A stretch of DNA of 64,000 bases from assembly GCA_963580455.1 (NCBI GenBank), contig OY756961.1:16535001-16599000 (forward strand). Reading direction: 5' to 3'. How positions within the stretch are numbered: the stretch's first letter is position 1; the number at the start of each line of letters is the position of its first letter. Made by a program: the position numbers and the translations under genes. The notes under the pieces are model-generated. The model was not told the DNA's origin, did no database searches, and saw only the letters and a list, made by a program, of their open reading frames with translations. Source of the stretch: Euonymus europaeus (taxonomy: Eukaryota; Streptophyta; Magnoliopsida; Celastrales; Celastraceae). This document shows positions 26,801-40,070 of this stretch, piece after piece.

Positions 26801-28996
26801 GCTCTATGTACACTTTTTATTGTTCTTCTATGTCAAATTTTACGAGTATAGGCTTCCTAGATTATTTCGATGCCAAGACACCAACTTTTTATGACAAATG
26901 TACAAAATCGTTAAAAGCTCCTCCATAGAGAGAGTTGATCAACTTCGGACTATCAAAGTTGCTCGAGATAGAGTTTTTATTGTTCTTCTATGACAAATTT
27001 TATGAGTATAAGCTTCCTAGATTATTTCGATGTCAAAACACCAACTTTCAATGACAAATGGACAAAACCGTTAAGAGATCTCCTTTATAGATAGAGTAGA
27101 GCAACTTCGGACCATCAAAGTTGCTCTATGTACACTTTTTATTGTTCTTCTATGTCAAATTTTACGAGTATAAGCTTCCTACTTTATTTTGATGCCAAAA
27201 CACCAACTTTCTATGACAAATGGACAAAACCGTTAAAAGCTCCACCATAGAGAGTGTTGAGCGACTTCGGACCATAAAATTTGCTCGATGTACAATTTTT
27301 ATTGTTCTTATATGTCAAATTTATGAGTATATGCTTCGTAGATTATTTCGACGCCAAAACACCAACTTACTATGACAAATCGACAAAACCGTTAAAAGCT
27401 CCTCCATAGAGAGAGTTGAGCAACTTCGGACTATCAAAGTTGCTCGAGATAGATTTTTTATTGTTCTTCTATGTCAAATTTTACGAGTATAAGCTTCCTA
27501 GATTATTTCGATGCCAAAACACCAACCTTCTATGACAAATGGACAAAACCGCTAAAAGCTCTTTCATAGAGAGTGTTGAGCAACTTTAGACCATCAAAGT
27601 TGCTCGGTGTACAATTTTTATTGTTCTTATATGTGAAATTTTATGAGTATAAGCTTTCTAGATTATTTCGATGCCAAAACACCAACTTTCTATGACAAAT
27701 GGACACAACCGTTAAAAGCTCCTCCATAGAGAGTGTTGAGCGACTTCGGACCATCAAAGTTGCTCGGTGTACAATTTTTATTGTTCTTACATGTCAAATT
27801 TTATGAGTATAAGCTTCATAGATTATTTTGATGCCAAAACACCAACTTTGTATGACAAATAGACAAAACCGTTAAAAGCTCCTCCATAGAGAGAGTTGAG
27901 CAACTTCGGACCATCAAAATTGCTCTATGTACACTTTTTATTGTTATTCTATGAAAAAATTTACGAGTATAAGCTTCCTAGATTATTTCGATGCCAAAAC
28001 ACCAACTTTCTATGACAAATGGACAAAACCTTTAAAAGGTCCTCCATAGAGAGAGTTGATCAACTTCGGACTATCAAAATTGCTCGAGATAGACTTTTTA
28101 TTGTTCTTCTATGTCAAATTTTACGAGTATAAGCTTCCTACATTATTTCGATGCCAAAACACCAACTTTCTTTGACAAATGGACAAAATCGTTAAAAGCT
28201 CCTCCATAGAGAGTGTTGAGCGACTTCGGACCATCAAAGTTACTCGATATACAATTTTTATTGTTCTTATATGTCAAATTTTACGAGTATAAGCTTTATA
28301 GATTATTTCGATGCCAAAACACCAACATTCTATGACAAATGGACAAAACCGTTAAAAGGTCCTCCATAGAGAGAGTTGATCAACTTCGGACTATCAAAGT
28401 TGCTCGGGATAGACTTTTTATTGTTCTTCTATGTCAAATTTTACGAGTATAAGCTTTCTACATTATTTCGATGCCAAAACACTGACTTTCTTTGACAAAT
28501 GGACAAAATCGTTAAAAGCTCCTCCATAGAGAGTGTTGAGCGACTTCAGACCATCAAAGTTGCTCGGTGTACAATTTTTATTGTTCTCATATGTCAAATT
28601 TTACGAGTATAAGCTTCATAGATTATTTTGATGCAAAAACACCAACTTTCTATGACAAATGGACAAAACCGTTAAGAGCTCCTCTATAGAGAGAGTTGAG
28701 CAACTTCGGACCATCAAAATTGCTCTATGTACACTTTTTATCGTTCTTCTATGTCAAATTTTACGAGTATAGGCTTCCTAGATTATTTCGATGCCAAAAC
28801 ACCAACTTTCTATGACAAATGTACAAAACCGTTAAAAGCTCCTCCATAGAGAGAGTTGATCAACTTCGGACTATCAAAGTTGCTCGGGATAGAGTTTTTA
28901 TTGTTCTTCTATGTCAAATTTTACGAGTATAAGCTTCTTAGATTATTTCAATGTCAAAACACCAAGTTTCTATGACAAATGGACAAAACCGCTAAG
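23641..28996 (+). repeat. 20-monomer (3,200-bp) duplication
   Basis: ATTATTTCGATGCCAAGACA at 23,661 recurs at 26,861, and the AGATCTCC site at 23,878 recurs at 27,078, both 3,200 bp apart. The match runs to about 25,796/28,996, where the first copy continues as GAGCTCTTCC and the second switches to AGATCTCC. A one-base deletion near 24,795 makes the offset 3,201 afterwards. The second copy overlaps the block shared with 18.7-22.3 kb. Confidence 0.88.
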
Positions 28997-31610
28997 AGAT
29001 CTCCTTTATAGATAGAGTAGAGCAACTTCGGACCATCAAAGTTGCTCTATGTACACTTTTTATTGTTCTTCTATGTCAAATTTTACGAGTATAAGCTTCC
29101 TACTTTATTTTGATGCCAAAACACCAACTTTCTATGAAAAATGGACAAAACCGTTAAAAGCTCCACCATAGAGAGTGTTGAGCGACTTCGGACCATAAAA
29201 TTTGCTCGGTGTACAATTTTTATTGTTCTTATATGTCAAATTTATGAGTATATGCTTCGTAGATTATTTCGACGCCAAAACACCAACTTACTATGACAAA
29301 TCGACAAAACCGTTAAAAGCTCCCCCATAGAGAGAGTTGAGCAACTTCGGACTATCAAAGTTGCTCGAGATAGATTTTTTATTGTTCTTCTATGTCAAAT
29401 TTTACGAGTATAAGCTTCCTACATTATTTCGATGCCAAAACACCAACTTTCTTTGACAAATGGACAAAACCGTTAAAAGCTCCCCCATAGAGAGAGTTGA
29501 GCAACTTCGGACTATCAAAGTTGCTCGAGATAGATTTTTTATTGTTCTTCTATGTCAAATTTTACGAGTATAAGCTTTCTACATTATTTCGATGCCAAAA
29601 CACTGACTTTCTTTGACAAATGGACAAAATCGTTAAAAGCTCCTCCATAGAGAGTGTTGAGCGACTTCAGACCATCAAAGTTGCTCGGTGTACAATTTTT
29701 ATTGTTCTCATATGTCAAATTTTACGAGTATAAGCTTCATAGATTATTTTGATGCAAAAACACCAACTTTCTATGACAAATGGACAAAACCGTTAAGAGC
29801 TCCTCTATAGAGAGAGTTGAGCAACTTTGGACCATCAAAATTGCTCTATGTACACTTTTTATCGTTCTTCTATGTCAAATTTTACGAGTATAGGCTTCCT
29901 AGATTATTTCGATGCCAAAACACCAACTTTCTATGACAAATGTACAAAACCGTTAAAAGCTCCTCCATAGAGAGAGTTGATCAACTTCGGACTATCAAAG
30001 TTGCTCGGGATAGAGTTTTTATTGTTCTTCTATGTCAAATTTTACGAGTATAAGCTTCTTAGATTATTTCAATGTCAAAACACCAAGTTTCTATGACAAA
30101 TGGACAAAACCGCTAAGAGATCTCCTTTATAGATAGAGTAGAGCAACTTCGGACCATCAAAGTTGCTCTATGTACACTTTTTATTGTTCTTCTATGTCAA
30201 ATTTTACGAGTATAAGCTTCCTACTTTATTTTGATGCCAAAACACCAACTTTCTATGAAAAATGGACAAAACCGTTAAAAGCTCCACCATAGAGAGTGTT
30301 GAGCGACTTCGGACCATAAAATTTGCTCGGTGTACAATTTTTATTGTTCTTATATGTCAAATTTATGAGTATATGCTTCGTAGATTATTTCGACGCCAAA
30401 ACACCAACTTACTATGACAAATCGACAAAACCGTTAAAAGCTCCCCCATAGAGAGAGTTGAGCAACTTCGGACTATCAAAGTTGCTCGAGATAGATTTTT
30501 TATTGTTCTTCTATGTCAAATTTTACGAGTATAAGCTTCCTACATTATTTCGATGCCAAAACACCAACTTTCTTTGACAAATGGACAAAACCGTTAAAAG
30601 CTCCCCCATAGAGAGAGTTGAGCAACTTCGGACTATCAAAGTTGCTCGAGATAGATTTTTTATTGTTCTTCTATGTCAAATTTTACGAGTATAAGCTTTC
30701 TACATTATTTCGATGCCAAAACACTGACTTTCTTTGACAAATGGACAAAATCGTTAAAAGCTCCTCCATAGAGAGTGTTGAGCGACTTCAGACCATCAAA
30801 GTTGCTCGGTGTACAATTTTTATTGTTCTCATATGTCAAATTTTACGAGTATAAGCTTCATAGATTATTTTGATGCAAAAACACCAACTTTCTATGACAA
30901 ATGGACAAAACCGTTAAGAGCTCCTCTATAGAGAGAGTTGAGCAACTTCGGACCATCAAAATTGCTCTATGTACACTTTTTATCGTTCTTCTATGTCAAA
31001 TTTTACGAGTATAGGCTTCCTAGATTATTTCGATGCCAAAACACCAACTTTCTATGACAAATGTACAAAACCGTTAAAAGCTCCTCCATAGAGAGAGTTG
31101 ATCAACTTCGGACTATCAAAGTTGCTCGGGATAGAGTTTTTATTGTTCTTCTATGTCAAATTTTACGAGTATAAGCTTCTTAGATTATTTCAATGTCAAA
31201 ACACCAAGTTTCTATGACAAATGGACAAAACCGCTAAGAGATCTCCTTTATAGATAGAGTAGAGCAACTTCGGACCATCAAAGTTGCTCTATGTACACTT
31301 TTTATTGTTCTTCTATGTCAAATTTTACGAGTATAAGCTTCCTACTTTATTTTGATGCCAAAACACCAACTTTCTATGAAAAATGGACAAAACCGTTAAA
31401 AGCTCCACCATAGAGAGTGTTGAGCGACTTCGGACCATAAAATTTGCTCGGTGTACAATTTTTATTGTTCTTATATGTCAAATTTATGAGTATATGCTTC
31501 GTAGATTATTTCGACGCCAAAACACCAACTTACTATGACAAATCGACAAAACCGTTAAAAGCTCCCCCATAGAGAGAGTTGAGCAACTTCGGACTATCAA
31601 AGTTGCTCGG
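28435..31610 (+). repeat. 7-monomer HOR, 1,121-bp period, about 2.8 copies
   Basis: The AGATCTCC variant lies at 28,999, 30,120 and 31,241, and ACACTGACTTT near 28,480, 29,602 and 30,723, each 1,121 bp apart (seven monomers plus one base). I noticed only isolated substitutions, for example CAACTTTGGACC at 29,824 versus CAACTTCGGACC one unit later. It is among the youngest-looking tandem amplifications in the window. Confidence 0.93.
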
Positions 31611-31680
31611 GATAGATTTTTTATTGTTCTTCTATGTCAAATTTTACGAGTATAAGCTTCCTAGATTATTTCGATGCCAA

Positions 31681-34600
31681 AACAACAACTTTCTATGACA
31701 AATGGACCAAACCGTTAAAAGCTCCTCCATAGAGACAGTTGAGCAACTTCGGACCATCGAAGTTGCTCGGTGTACAATTCTTATTGTTCTTATATGTCAA
31801 ATTTTACGAGTATAAGCTTTATATATTATTTTGATGCCAAAACAACAACTTTGTATGACAAATAGACAAAACCGTTAAAAGCTCCTCCATAGAGAGAGTT
31901 GAGCAACTTCGGACCATCGAAGTTGCTCGGTGTACAATTTTTATTGTTCTTATATGTCAAATTTTACGAGTATAAGCTTCATAGATTATTTTAATGCCAA
32001 ACACCAACTTTGTATCACAAATAGACAAAACCGTTAAAAGCTCCTACATAGAGAGAGTTGAGCAACTTCGGACCATCAAAATTGCTCTATGTACACTTTT
32101 TATTGTTATTCTATGTCAAATTTTACGAGTTTAAGCTTCCTAGATTATTTCGATGCCAAAACACAAACTTTCTTTGACAAATGGAGAAAACCGTTAAAAG
32201 GTCCTCCATAGAGAGAGTTGATCAACTTCGGACTATCAAAATTGCTCGGGATAGACTTTTTATTGTTCTTCTATGTCAAATTTTACGAGTATAAGCTTCC
32301 TACATTATTTCGATGCCAAAACACCAACTTTCTTTGACAAATGGACAAAATCGTTAAAAGCTCCTCCATAGAGAGTGTTGAGCGACTTCGGACCATCAAA
32401 GTTACTCGATATACAATTTTTATTGTTCTTATATGTCAAATTTTACGAGTATAAGCTTTATAGATTATTTCGATGCCAAAACACCAACATTCTATGACAA
32501 ATGGACAAAACCGTTAAAAGGTCCTCCATAGAGAGAGTTGATCAACTTCGGACTATCAAAATTGCTCGGGATAGACTTTTTATTGTTCTTCTATGTCAAA
32601 TTTTACGAGTATAAGCTTTCTACATTATTTCGATGCCAAAACACTGACTTTCTTTGACAAATGGACAAAATCGTTAAAAGCTCCTCCATAGAGAGTGTTG
32701 AGCGACTTCAGACCATCAAAGTTGCTCGGTGTACAATTTTTATTGTTCTCATATGTCAAATTTTACGAGTATAAGCTTCATAGATTATTTTGATGCAAAA
32801 ACACCAACTTTCTATGACAAATGGACAAAACCGTTAAGAGCTCCTCTATAGAGAGAGTTGAGCAACTTCGGACCATCAAAATTGCTCTATGTACACTTTT
32901 TATCGTTCTTCTATGTCAAATTTTACGAGTATAGGCTTCCTAGATTATTTCGATGCCAAAACACCAACTTTCCATGACAAATGTACAAAACCGTTAAAAG
33001 CTCCTCCATAGAGAGAGTTGATCAACTTCGGACTATCAAAGTTGCTCGGGATAGAGTTTTTATTGTTCTTCTATGTCAAATTTTACGAGTATAAGCTTCT
33101 TAGATTATTTCAATGTCAAAACACCAAGTTTCTATGACAAATGGACAAAACCGCTAAGAGATCTCCTTTATAGATAGAGTAGAGCAACTTCGGACCATCA
33201 AAGTTGCTCTATGTACACTTTTTATTGTTCTTCTATGTCAAATTTTACGAGTATAAGCTTCCTACTTTATTTTGATGCCAAAACACCAACTTTCTATGAA
33301 AAATGGACAAAACCGTTAAAAGCTCCACCATAGAGAGTGTTGAGCGACTTCGGACCATAAAATTTGCTCGGTGTACAATTTTTATTGTTCTTATATGTCA
33401 AATTTATGAGTATATGCTTCGTAGATTATTTCGACGCCAAAACACCAACTTACTATGACAAATCGACAAAACCGTTAAAAGCTCCCCCATAGAGAGAGTT
33501 GAGCAACTTCGGACTATCAAAGTTGCTCGAGATAGATTTTTTATTGTTCTTCTATGTCAAATTTTACGAGTATAAGCTTCCTACTTTATTTTGATGCCAA
33601 AACACCAACTTTCTATGACAAATGGACAAAACCGTTAAAAGCTCCACCATAGAGAGTGTTGAGCGACTTCGGACCATAAAATTTGCTCGGTGTACAATTT
33701 TTATTGTTCTTATATGTCAAATTTATGAGTATATGCTTCGTAGATTATTTCGACGCCAAAACACCAACTTACTATGACAAATCGACAAAACCGTTAAAAG
33801 CTCCTCCATAGAGAGAGTTGAGCAACTTCGGACTATCAAAGTTGCTCGAGATAGATTTTTTATTGTTCTTCTATGTCAAATTTTACGAGTATAAGCTGCC
33901 TAGATTATTTCGATGCCAAAACACCAACCTTCTATGACAAATGGACAAAACCGCTAAAAGCTATTTCATAGAGAGTGTTGAGCAACTTTAGACCATCAAA
34001 GTTGCTCGGTGTACAATTTTTATTGTTCTTATATGTGAAATTTTATGAGTATAAGCTTTCTAGATTATTTCGATGCCAAAACACCAACTTTCTATGACAA
34101 ATGGACACAACCGTTAAAAGCTCCTCCATAGAGAGTGTTGAGCGACTTCGGACCATCAAAGTTGCTCGGTGTACAATTTTTATTGTTCTTATATGTCAAA
34201 TTTTATGAGTATAAGCTTCATAGATTATTTTGATGCCAAAACACCAACTTTGTATGACAAATAGACAAAACCGTTAAAAGCTCCTCCATAGAGAGAGTTG
34301 AGCAACTTCGGACCATCAAAATTGCTCTATGTACACTTTTTATTGTTATTCTATGAAAAAATTTACGAGTATAAGCTTCCTAGATTATTTCGATGCCAAA
34401 ACACCAACTTTCTATGACAAATGGACAAAACCTTTAAAAGGTCCTCCATAGAGAGAGTTGATCAACTTCGGACTATCAAAATTGCTCGAGATAGACTTTT
34501 TATTGTTCTTCAATGTCAAATTTTACGAGTATAAGCTTCCTACATTATTTCGATGCCAAAACACCAACTTTCTTTGACAAATGGACAAAATCGTTAAAAG

Positions 34601-37600
34601 CTCCTCCATAGAGAGTGTTGAGCGACTTCGGACCATCAAAGTTGCTCGATATACAATTTTTATTGTTCTTATATGTCAAATTTTACGAGTATAAGCTTTA
34701 TAGATTATTTCAATGCCAAAACACCAACATTCTATGACAAATGGACAAAACCGTTAAAAGGTCCTCCATAGAGAGAGTTGATCAACTTCGGACTATCAAA
34801 GTTGCTCGGGATAGACTTTTTATTGTTCTTCTATGTCAAATTTTACGAGTATAAGCTTTCTACATTATTTCGATGCCAAAACACTGACTTTCTTTGACAA
34901 ATGGACAAAATCGTTAAAAGCTCCTCCATAGAGAGTGTTGAGCGACTTCAGACCATCAAAGTTGCTCGGTGTACAATTTTTATTGTTCTCATATGTCAGA
35001 TTTTACGAGTATAAGCTTCATAGATTATTTTGATGCAAAAACACCAACTTTCTATGACAAATGGACAAAACCGTTAAGAGCTCCTCTATAGAGAGAGTTG
35101 AGCAACTTCGGACCATCAAAATTGCTCTATGTACACTTTTTATCGTTCTTCTATGTCAAATTTTACGAGTATAGGCTTCCTAGATTATTTCGATGCCAAA
35201 CACCAACTTTCTATGACAAATGTACAAAACCGTTAAAAGCTCCTCCATAGAGAGAGTTGATCAACTTCGGACTATCAAAGTTGCTCGGGATAGAGTTTTT
35301 ATTGTTCTTCTATGTCAAATTTTACGAGTATAAGCTTCTTAGATTATTTCAATGTCAAAACACCAAGTTTCTATGACAAATGGACAAAACCGCTAAGAGC
35401 TCTTCCATAGAGAGAGTTGAGCAACTTCGGACCATCAAAATTGCTCTATGTACACTTTTTATTGTTCTTCTATGTCAAATTTTACGAGTATAAGCTTCCT
35501 ACTTTATTTCGATGCCAAAACAACAACTTTCTATGACAAATGGACCAAACCGTTAAAAGCTCCTCCATAGAGACAGTTGAGCAACTTCGGACCATCGAAG
35601 TTGCTCGGTGTACAATTCTTATTGTTCTTATATGTCAAATTTTACGAGTATAAGCTTTATATATTATTTTGATGCCAAAACAACAACTTTGTATGACAAA
35701 TAGACAAAACCGTTAAAAGCTCCTCCATAGAGAGAGTTGAGCAACTTCGGACCATCGAAGTTGCTCGGTGTACAATTTTTATTGTTCTTATATGTCAAAT
35801 TTTACGAGTATAAGCTTCATAGATTATTTTAATGCCAAACACCAACTTTGTATCACAAATAGACAAAACCGTTAAAAGCTCCTACATAGAGAGAGTTGAG
35901 CAACTTCGGACCATCAAAATTGCTCTATGTACACTTTTTATTGTTATTCTATGTCAAATTTTACGAGTTTAAGCTTCCTAGATTATTTCGATGCCAAAAC
36001 ACAAACTTTCTTTGACAAATGGAGAAAACCGTTAAAAGGTCCTCCATAGAGAGAGTTGATCAACTTCGGACTATCAAAATTGCTCGGGATAGACTTTTTA
36101 TTGTTCTTCTATGTCAAATTTTACGAGTATAAGCTTCCTACATTATTTCGATGCCAAAACACCAACTTTCTTTGACAAATGGACAAAATCGTTAAAAGCT
36201 CCTCCATAGAGAGTGTTGAGCGACTTCGGACCATCAAAGTTACCCGATATACAATTTTTATTGTTCTTATATGTCAAATTTTACGAGTATAAGCTTTATA
36301 GATTATTTCGATGCCAAAACACCAACATTCTATGACAAATAGACAAAACCGTTAAAAGGTCCTCCATAGAGAGAGTTGATCAACTTCGGACTATCAAAAT
36401 TGCTCGGGATAGACTTTTTATTGTTCTTCTATGTCAAATTTTACGAGTATAAGCTTTCTACATTATTTCGATGCCAAAACACTGACTTTCTTTGACAAAT
36501 GGACAAAATCGTTAAAAGCTCCTCCATAGAGAGTGTTGAGCGACTTCAGACCATCAAAGTTGCTCGGTGTACAATTTTTATTGTTCTCATATGTCAAATT
36601 TTACGAGTATAAGCTTCATAGATTATTTTGATGCAAAAACACCAACTTTCTATGACAAATGGACAAAACCGTTAAGAGCTCCTCTATAGAGAGAGTTGAG
36701 CAACTTCGGACCATCAAAATTGCTCTATGTACACTTTTTATCGTTCTTCTATGTCAAATTTTACGAGTATAGGCTTCCTAGATTATTTCGATGCCAAAAC
36801 ACCAACTTTCTATGACAAATGTACAAAACCGTTAAAAGCTCCTCCATAGAGAGAGTTGATCAACTTCGGACTATCAAAGTTGCTCGGGATAGAGTTTTTA
36901 TTGTTCTTCTATGTCAAATTTTACGAGTATAAGCTTCTTAGATTATTTCAATGTCAAAACACCAAGTTTCTATGACAAATGGACAAAACCGCTAAGAGAT
37001 CTCCTTTATAGATAGAGTAGAGCAACTTCGGACCATCAAAGTTGCTCTATGTACACTTTTTATTGTTCTTCTATGTCAAATTTTACGAGTATAAGCTTCC
37101 TACTTTATTTTGATGCCAAAACACCAACTTTCTATGAAAAATGGACAAAACCGTTAAAAGCTCCACCATAGAGAGTGTTGAGCGACTTCGGACCATAAAA
37201 TTTGCTCGGTGTACAATTTTTATTGTTCTTATATGTCAAATTTATGAGTATATGCTTCGTAGATTATTTCGACGCCAAAACACCAACTTACTATGACAAA
37301 TCGACAAAACCGTTAAAAGCTCCCCCATAGAGAGAGTTGAGCAACTTCGGACTATCAAAGTTGCTCGAGATAGATTTTTTATTGTTCTTCTATGTCAAAT
37401 TTTACGAGTATAAGCTTCCTACTTTATTTTGATGCCAAAACACCAACTTTCTATGACAAATGGACAAAACCGTTAAAAGCTCCACCATAGAGAGTGTTGA
37501 GCGACTTCGGACCATAAAATTTGCTCGGTGTACAATTTTTATTGTTCTTATATGTCAAATTTATGAGTATATGCTTCGTAGATTATTTCGACGCCAAAAC

Positions 37601-40070
37601 ACCAACTTACTATGACAAATCGACAAAACCGTTAAAAGCTCCTCCATAGAGAGAGTTGAGCAACTTCGGACTATCAAAGTTGCTCGAGATAGATTTTTTA
37701 TTGTTCTTCTATGTCAAATTTTACGAGTATAAGCTGCCTAGATTATTTCGATGCCAAAACACCAACCTTCTATGACAAATGGACAAAACCGCTAAAAGCT
37801 CTTTCATAGAGAGTGTTGAGCAACTTTAGACCATCAAAGTTGCTCGGTGTACAATTTTTATTGTTCTTATATGTGAAATTTTATGAGTATAAGCTTTCTA
37901 GATTATTTCGATGCCAAAACACCAACTTTCTATGACAAATGGACACAACCGTTAAAAGCTCCTCCATAGAGAGTGTTGAGCGACTTCGGACCATCAAAGT
38001 TGCTCGGTGTACAATTTTTATTGTTCTTATATGTCAAATTTTATGAGTATAAGCTTCATAGATTATTTTGATGCCAAAACACCAACTTTGTATGACAAAT
38101 AGACAAAACCGTTAAAAGCTCCTCCATAGAGAGAGTTGAGCAACTTCGGACCATCAAAATTGCTCTATGTACACTTTTTATTGTTATTCTATGAAAAAAT
38201 TTACGAGTATAAGCTTCCTAGATTATTTCGATGCCAAAACACCAACTTTCTATGACAAATGGACAAAACCTTTAAAAGGTCCTCCATAGAGAGAGTTGAT
38301 CAACTTCGGACTATCAAAATTGCTCGAGATAGACTTTTTATTGTTCTTCAATGTCAAATTTTACGAGTATAAGCTTCCTACATTATTTCGATGCCAAAAC
38401 ACCAACTTTCTTTGACAAATGGACAAAATCGTTAAAAGCTCCTCCATAGAGAGTGTTGAGCGACTTCGGACCATCAAAGTTGCTCGATATACAATTTTTA
38501 TTGTTCTTATATGTCAAATTTTACGAGTATAAGCTTTATAGATTATTTCAATGCCAAAACACCAACATTCTATGACAAATGGACAAAACCGTTAAAAGGT
38601 CCTCCATAGAGAGAGTTGATCAACTTCGGACTATCAAAGTTGCTCGGGATAGACTTTTTATTGTTCTTTTATGTCAAATTTTACGAGTATAAGCTTTATA
38701 CATTATTTCGATGCCAAAACACTGACTTTCTTTGACAAATGGACAAAATCGTTAAAAGCTCCTCCATAGAGAGTGTTGAGCGACTTCAGACCATCAAAGT
38801 TGCTCGGTGTACAATTTTTATTGTTCTCATATGTCAAATTTTACGAGTATAAGCTTCATAGATTATTTTGATGCAAAAACACCAACTTTCTATGACAAAT
38901 GGACAAAACCGTTAAGAGCTCCTCTATAGAGAGAGTTGAGCAACTTCGGACCATCAAAATTGCTCTATGTACACTTTTTATCGTTCTTCTATGTCAAATT
39001 TTACGAGTATAGGCTTCCTAGATTATTTCGATGCCAAACACCAACTTTCTATGACAAATGTACAAAACCGTTAAAAGCTCCTCCATAGAGAGAGTTGATC
39101 AACTTCGGACTATCAAAGTTGCTCGGGATAGAGTTTTTATTGTTCTTCTATGTCAAATTTTACGAGTATAAGCTTCTTAGATTATTTCAATGTCAAAACA
39201 CCAAGTTTCTATGACAAATGGACAAAACCGCTAAGAGCTCTTCCATAGAGAGAGTTGAGCAACTTCGGACCATCAAAATTGCTCTATGTACACTTTTTAT
39301 TGTTCTTCTATGTCAAATTTTACGAGTATAAGCTTCCTACTTTATTTCGATGCCAAAACAACAACTTTCTATGACAAATGGACCAAACCATTAAAAGCTC
39401 CTCCATAGAGACAGTTGAGCAACTTCGGACCATCGAAGTTGCTCGGTGTACAATTCTTATTGTTCTTATATGTCAAATTTTACGAGTATAAGCTTTATAT
39501 ATTATTTTGATGCCAAAACAACAACTTTGTATGACAAATAGACAAAACCGTTAAAAGCTCCTCCATAGAGAGAGTTGAGCAACTTCGGACCATCGAAGTT
39601 GCTCGGTGTACAATTTTTATTGTTCTTATATGTCAAATTTTACGAGTATAAGCTTCATAGATTATTTTAATGCCAAACACCAACTTTGTATCACAAATAG
39701 ACAAAACCGTTAAAAGCTCCTACATAGAGAGAGTTGAGCAACTTCGGACCATCAAAATTGCTCTATGTACACTTTTTATTGTTATTCTATGTCAAATTTT
39801 ACGAGTTTAAGCTTCCTAGATTATTTCGATGCCAAAACACAAACTTTCTTTGACAAATGGAGAAAACCGTTAAAAGGTCCTCCATAGAGAGAGTTGATCA
39901 ACTTCGGACTATCAAAATTGCTCGGGATAGACTTTTTATTGTTCTTCTATGTCAAATTTTACGAGTATAAGCTTCCTACATTATTTCGATGCCAAAACAC
40001 CAACTTTCTTTGACAAATGGACAAAATCGTTAAAAGCTCCTCCATAGAGAGTGTTGAGCGACTTTGGACC
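31681..40070 (+). repeat. 24-monomer HOR, 3,838-bp period, about 2.2 copies
   Basis: AACAACAACTTTCT lies at 31,681, 35,519 and 39,357, exactly 3,838 bp apart. The odd length (24 x 160 minus 2) comes from two monomers per unit reading GCCAAACACC, one base short; the first two copies share both, and the partial third shares the one in its range. Between the two full copies I noticed fewer than ten substitutions, for example GTTACTCGATA versus GTTACCCGATA near 32,401/36,239 and GCTATTTC versus GCTCTTTC near 33,959/37,799. The third copy diverges near 40,070. Confidence 0.93.
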
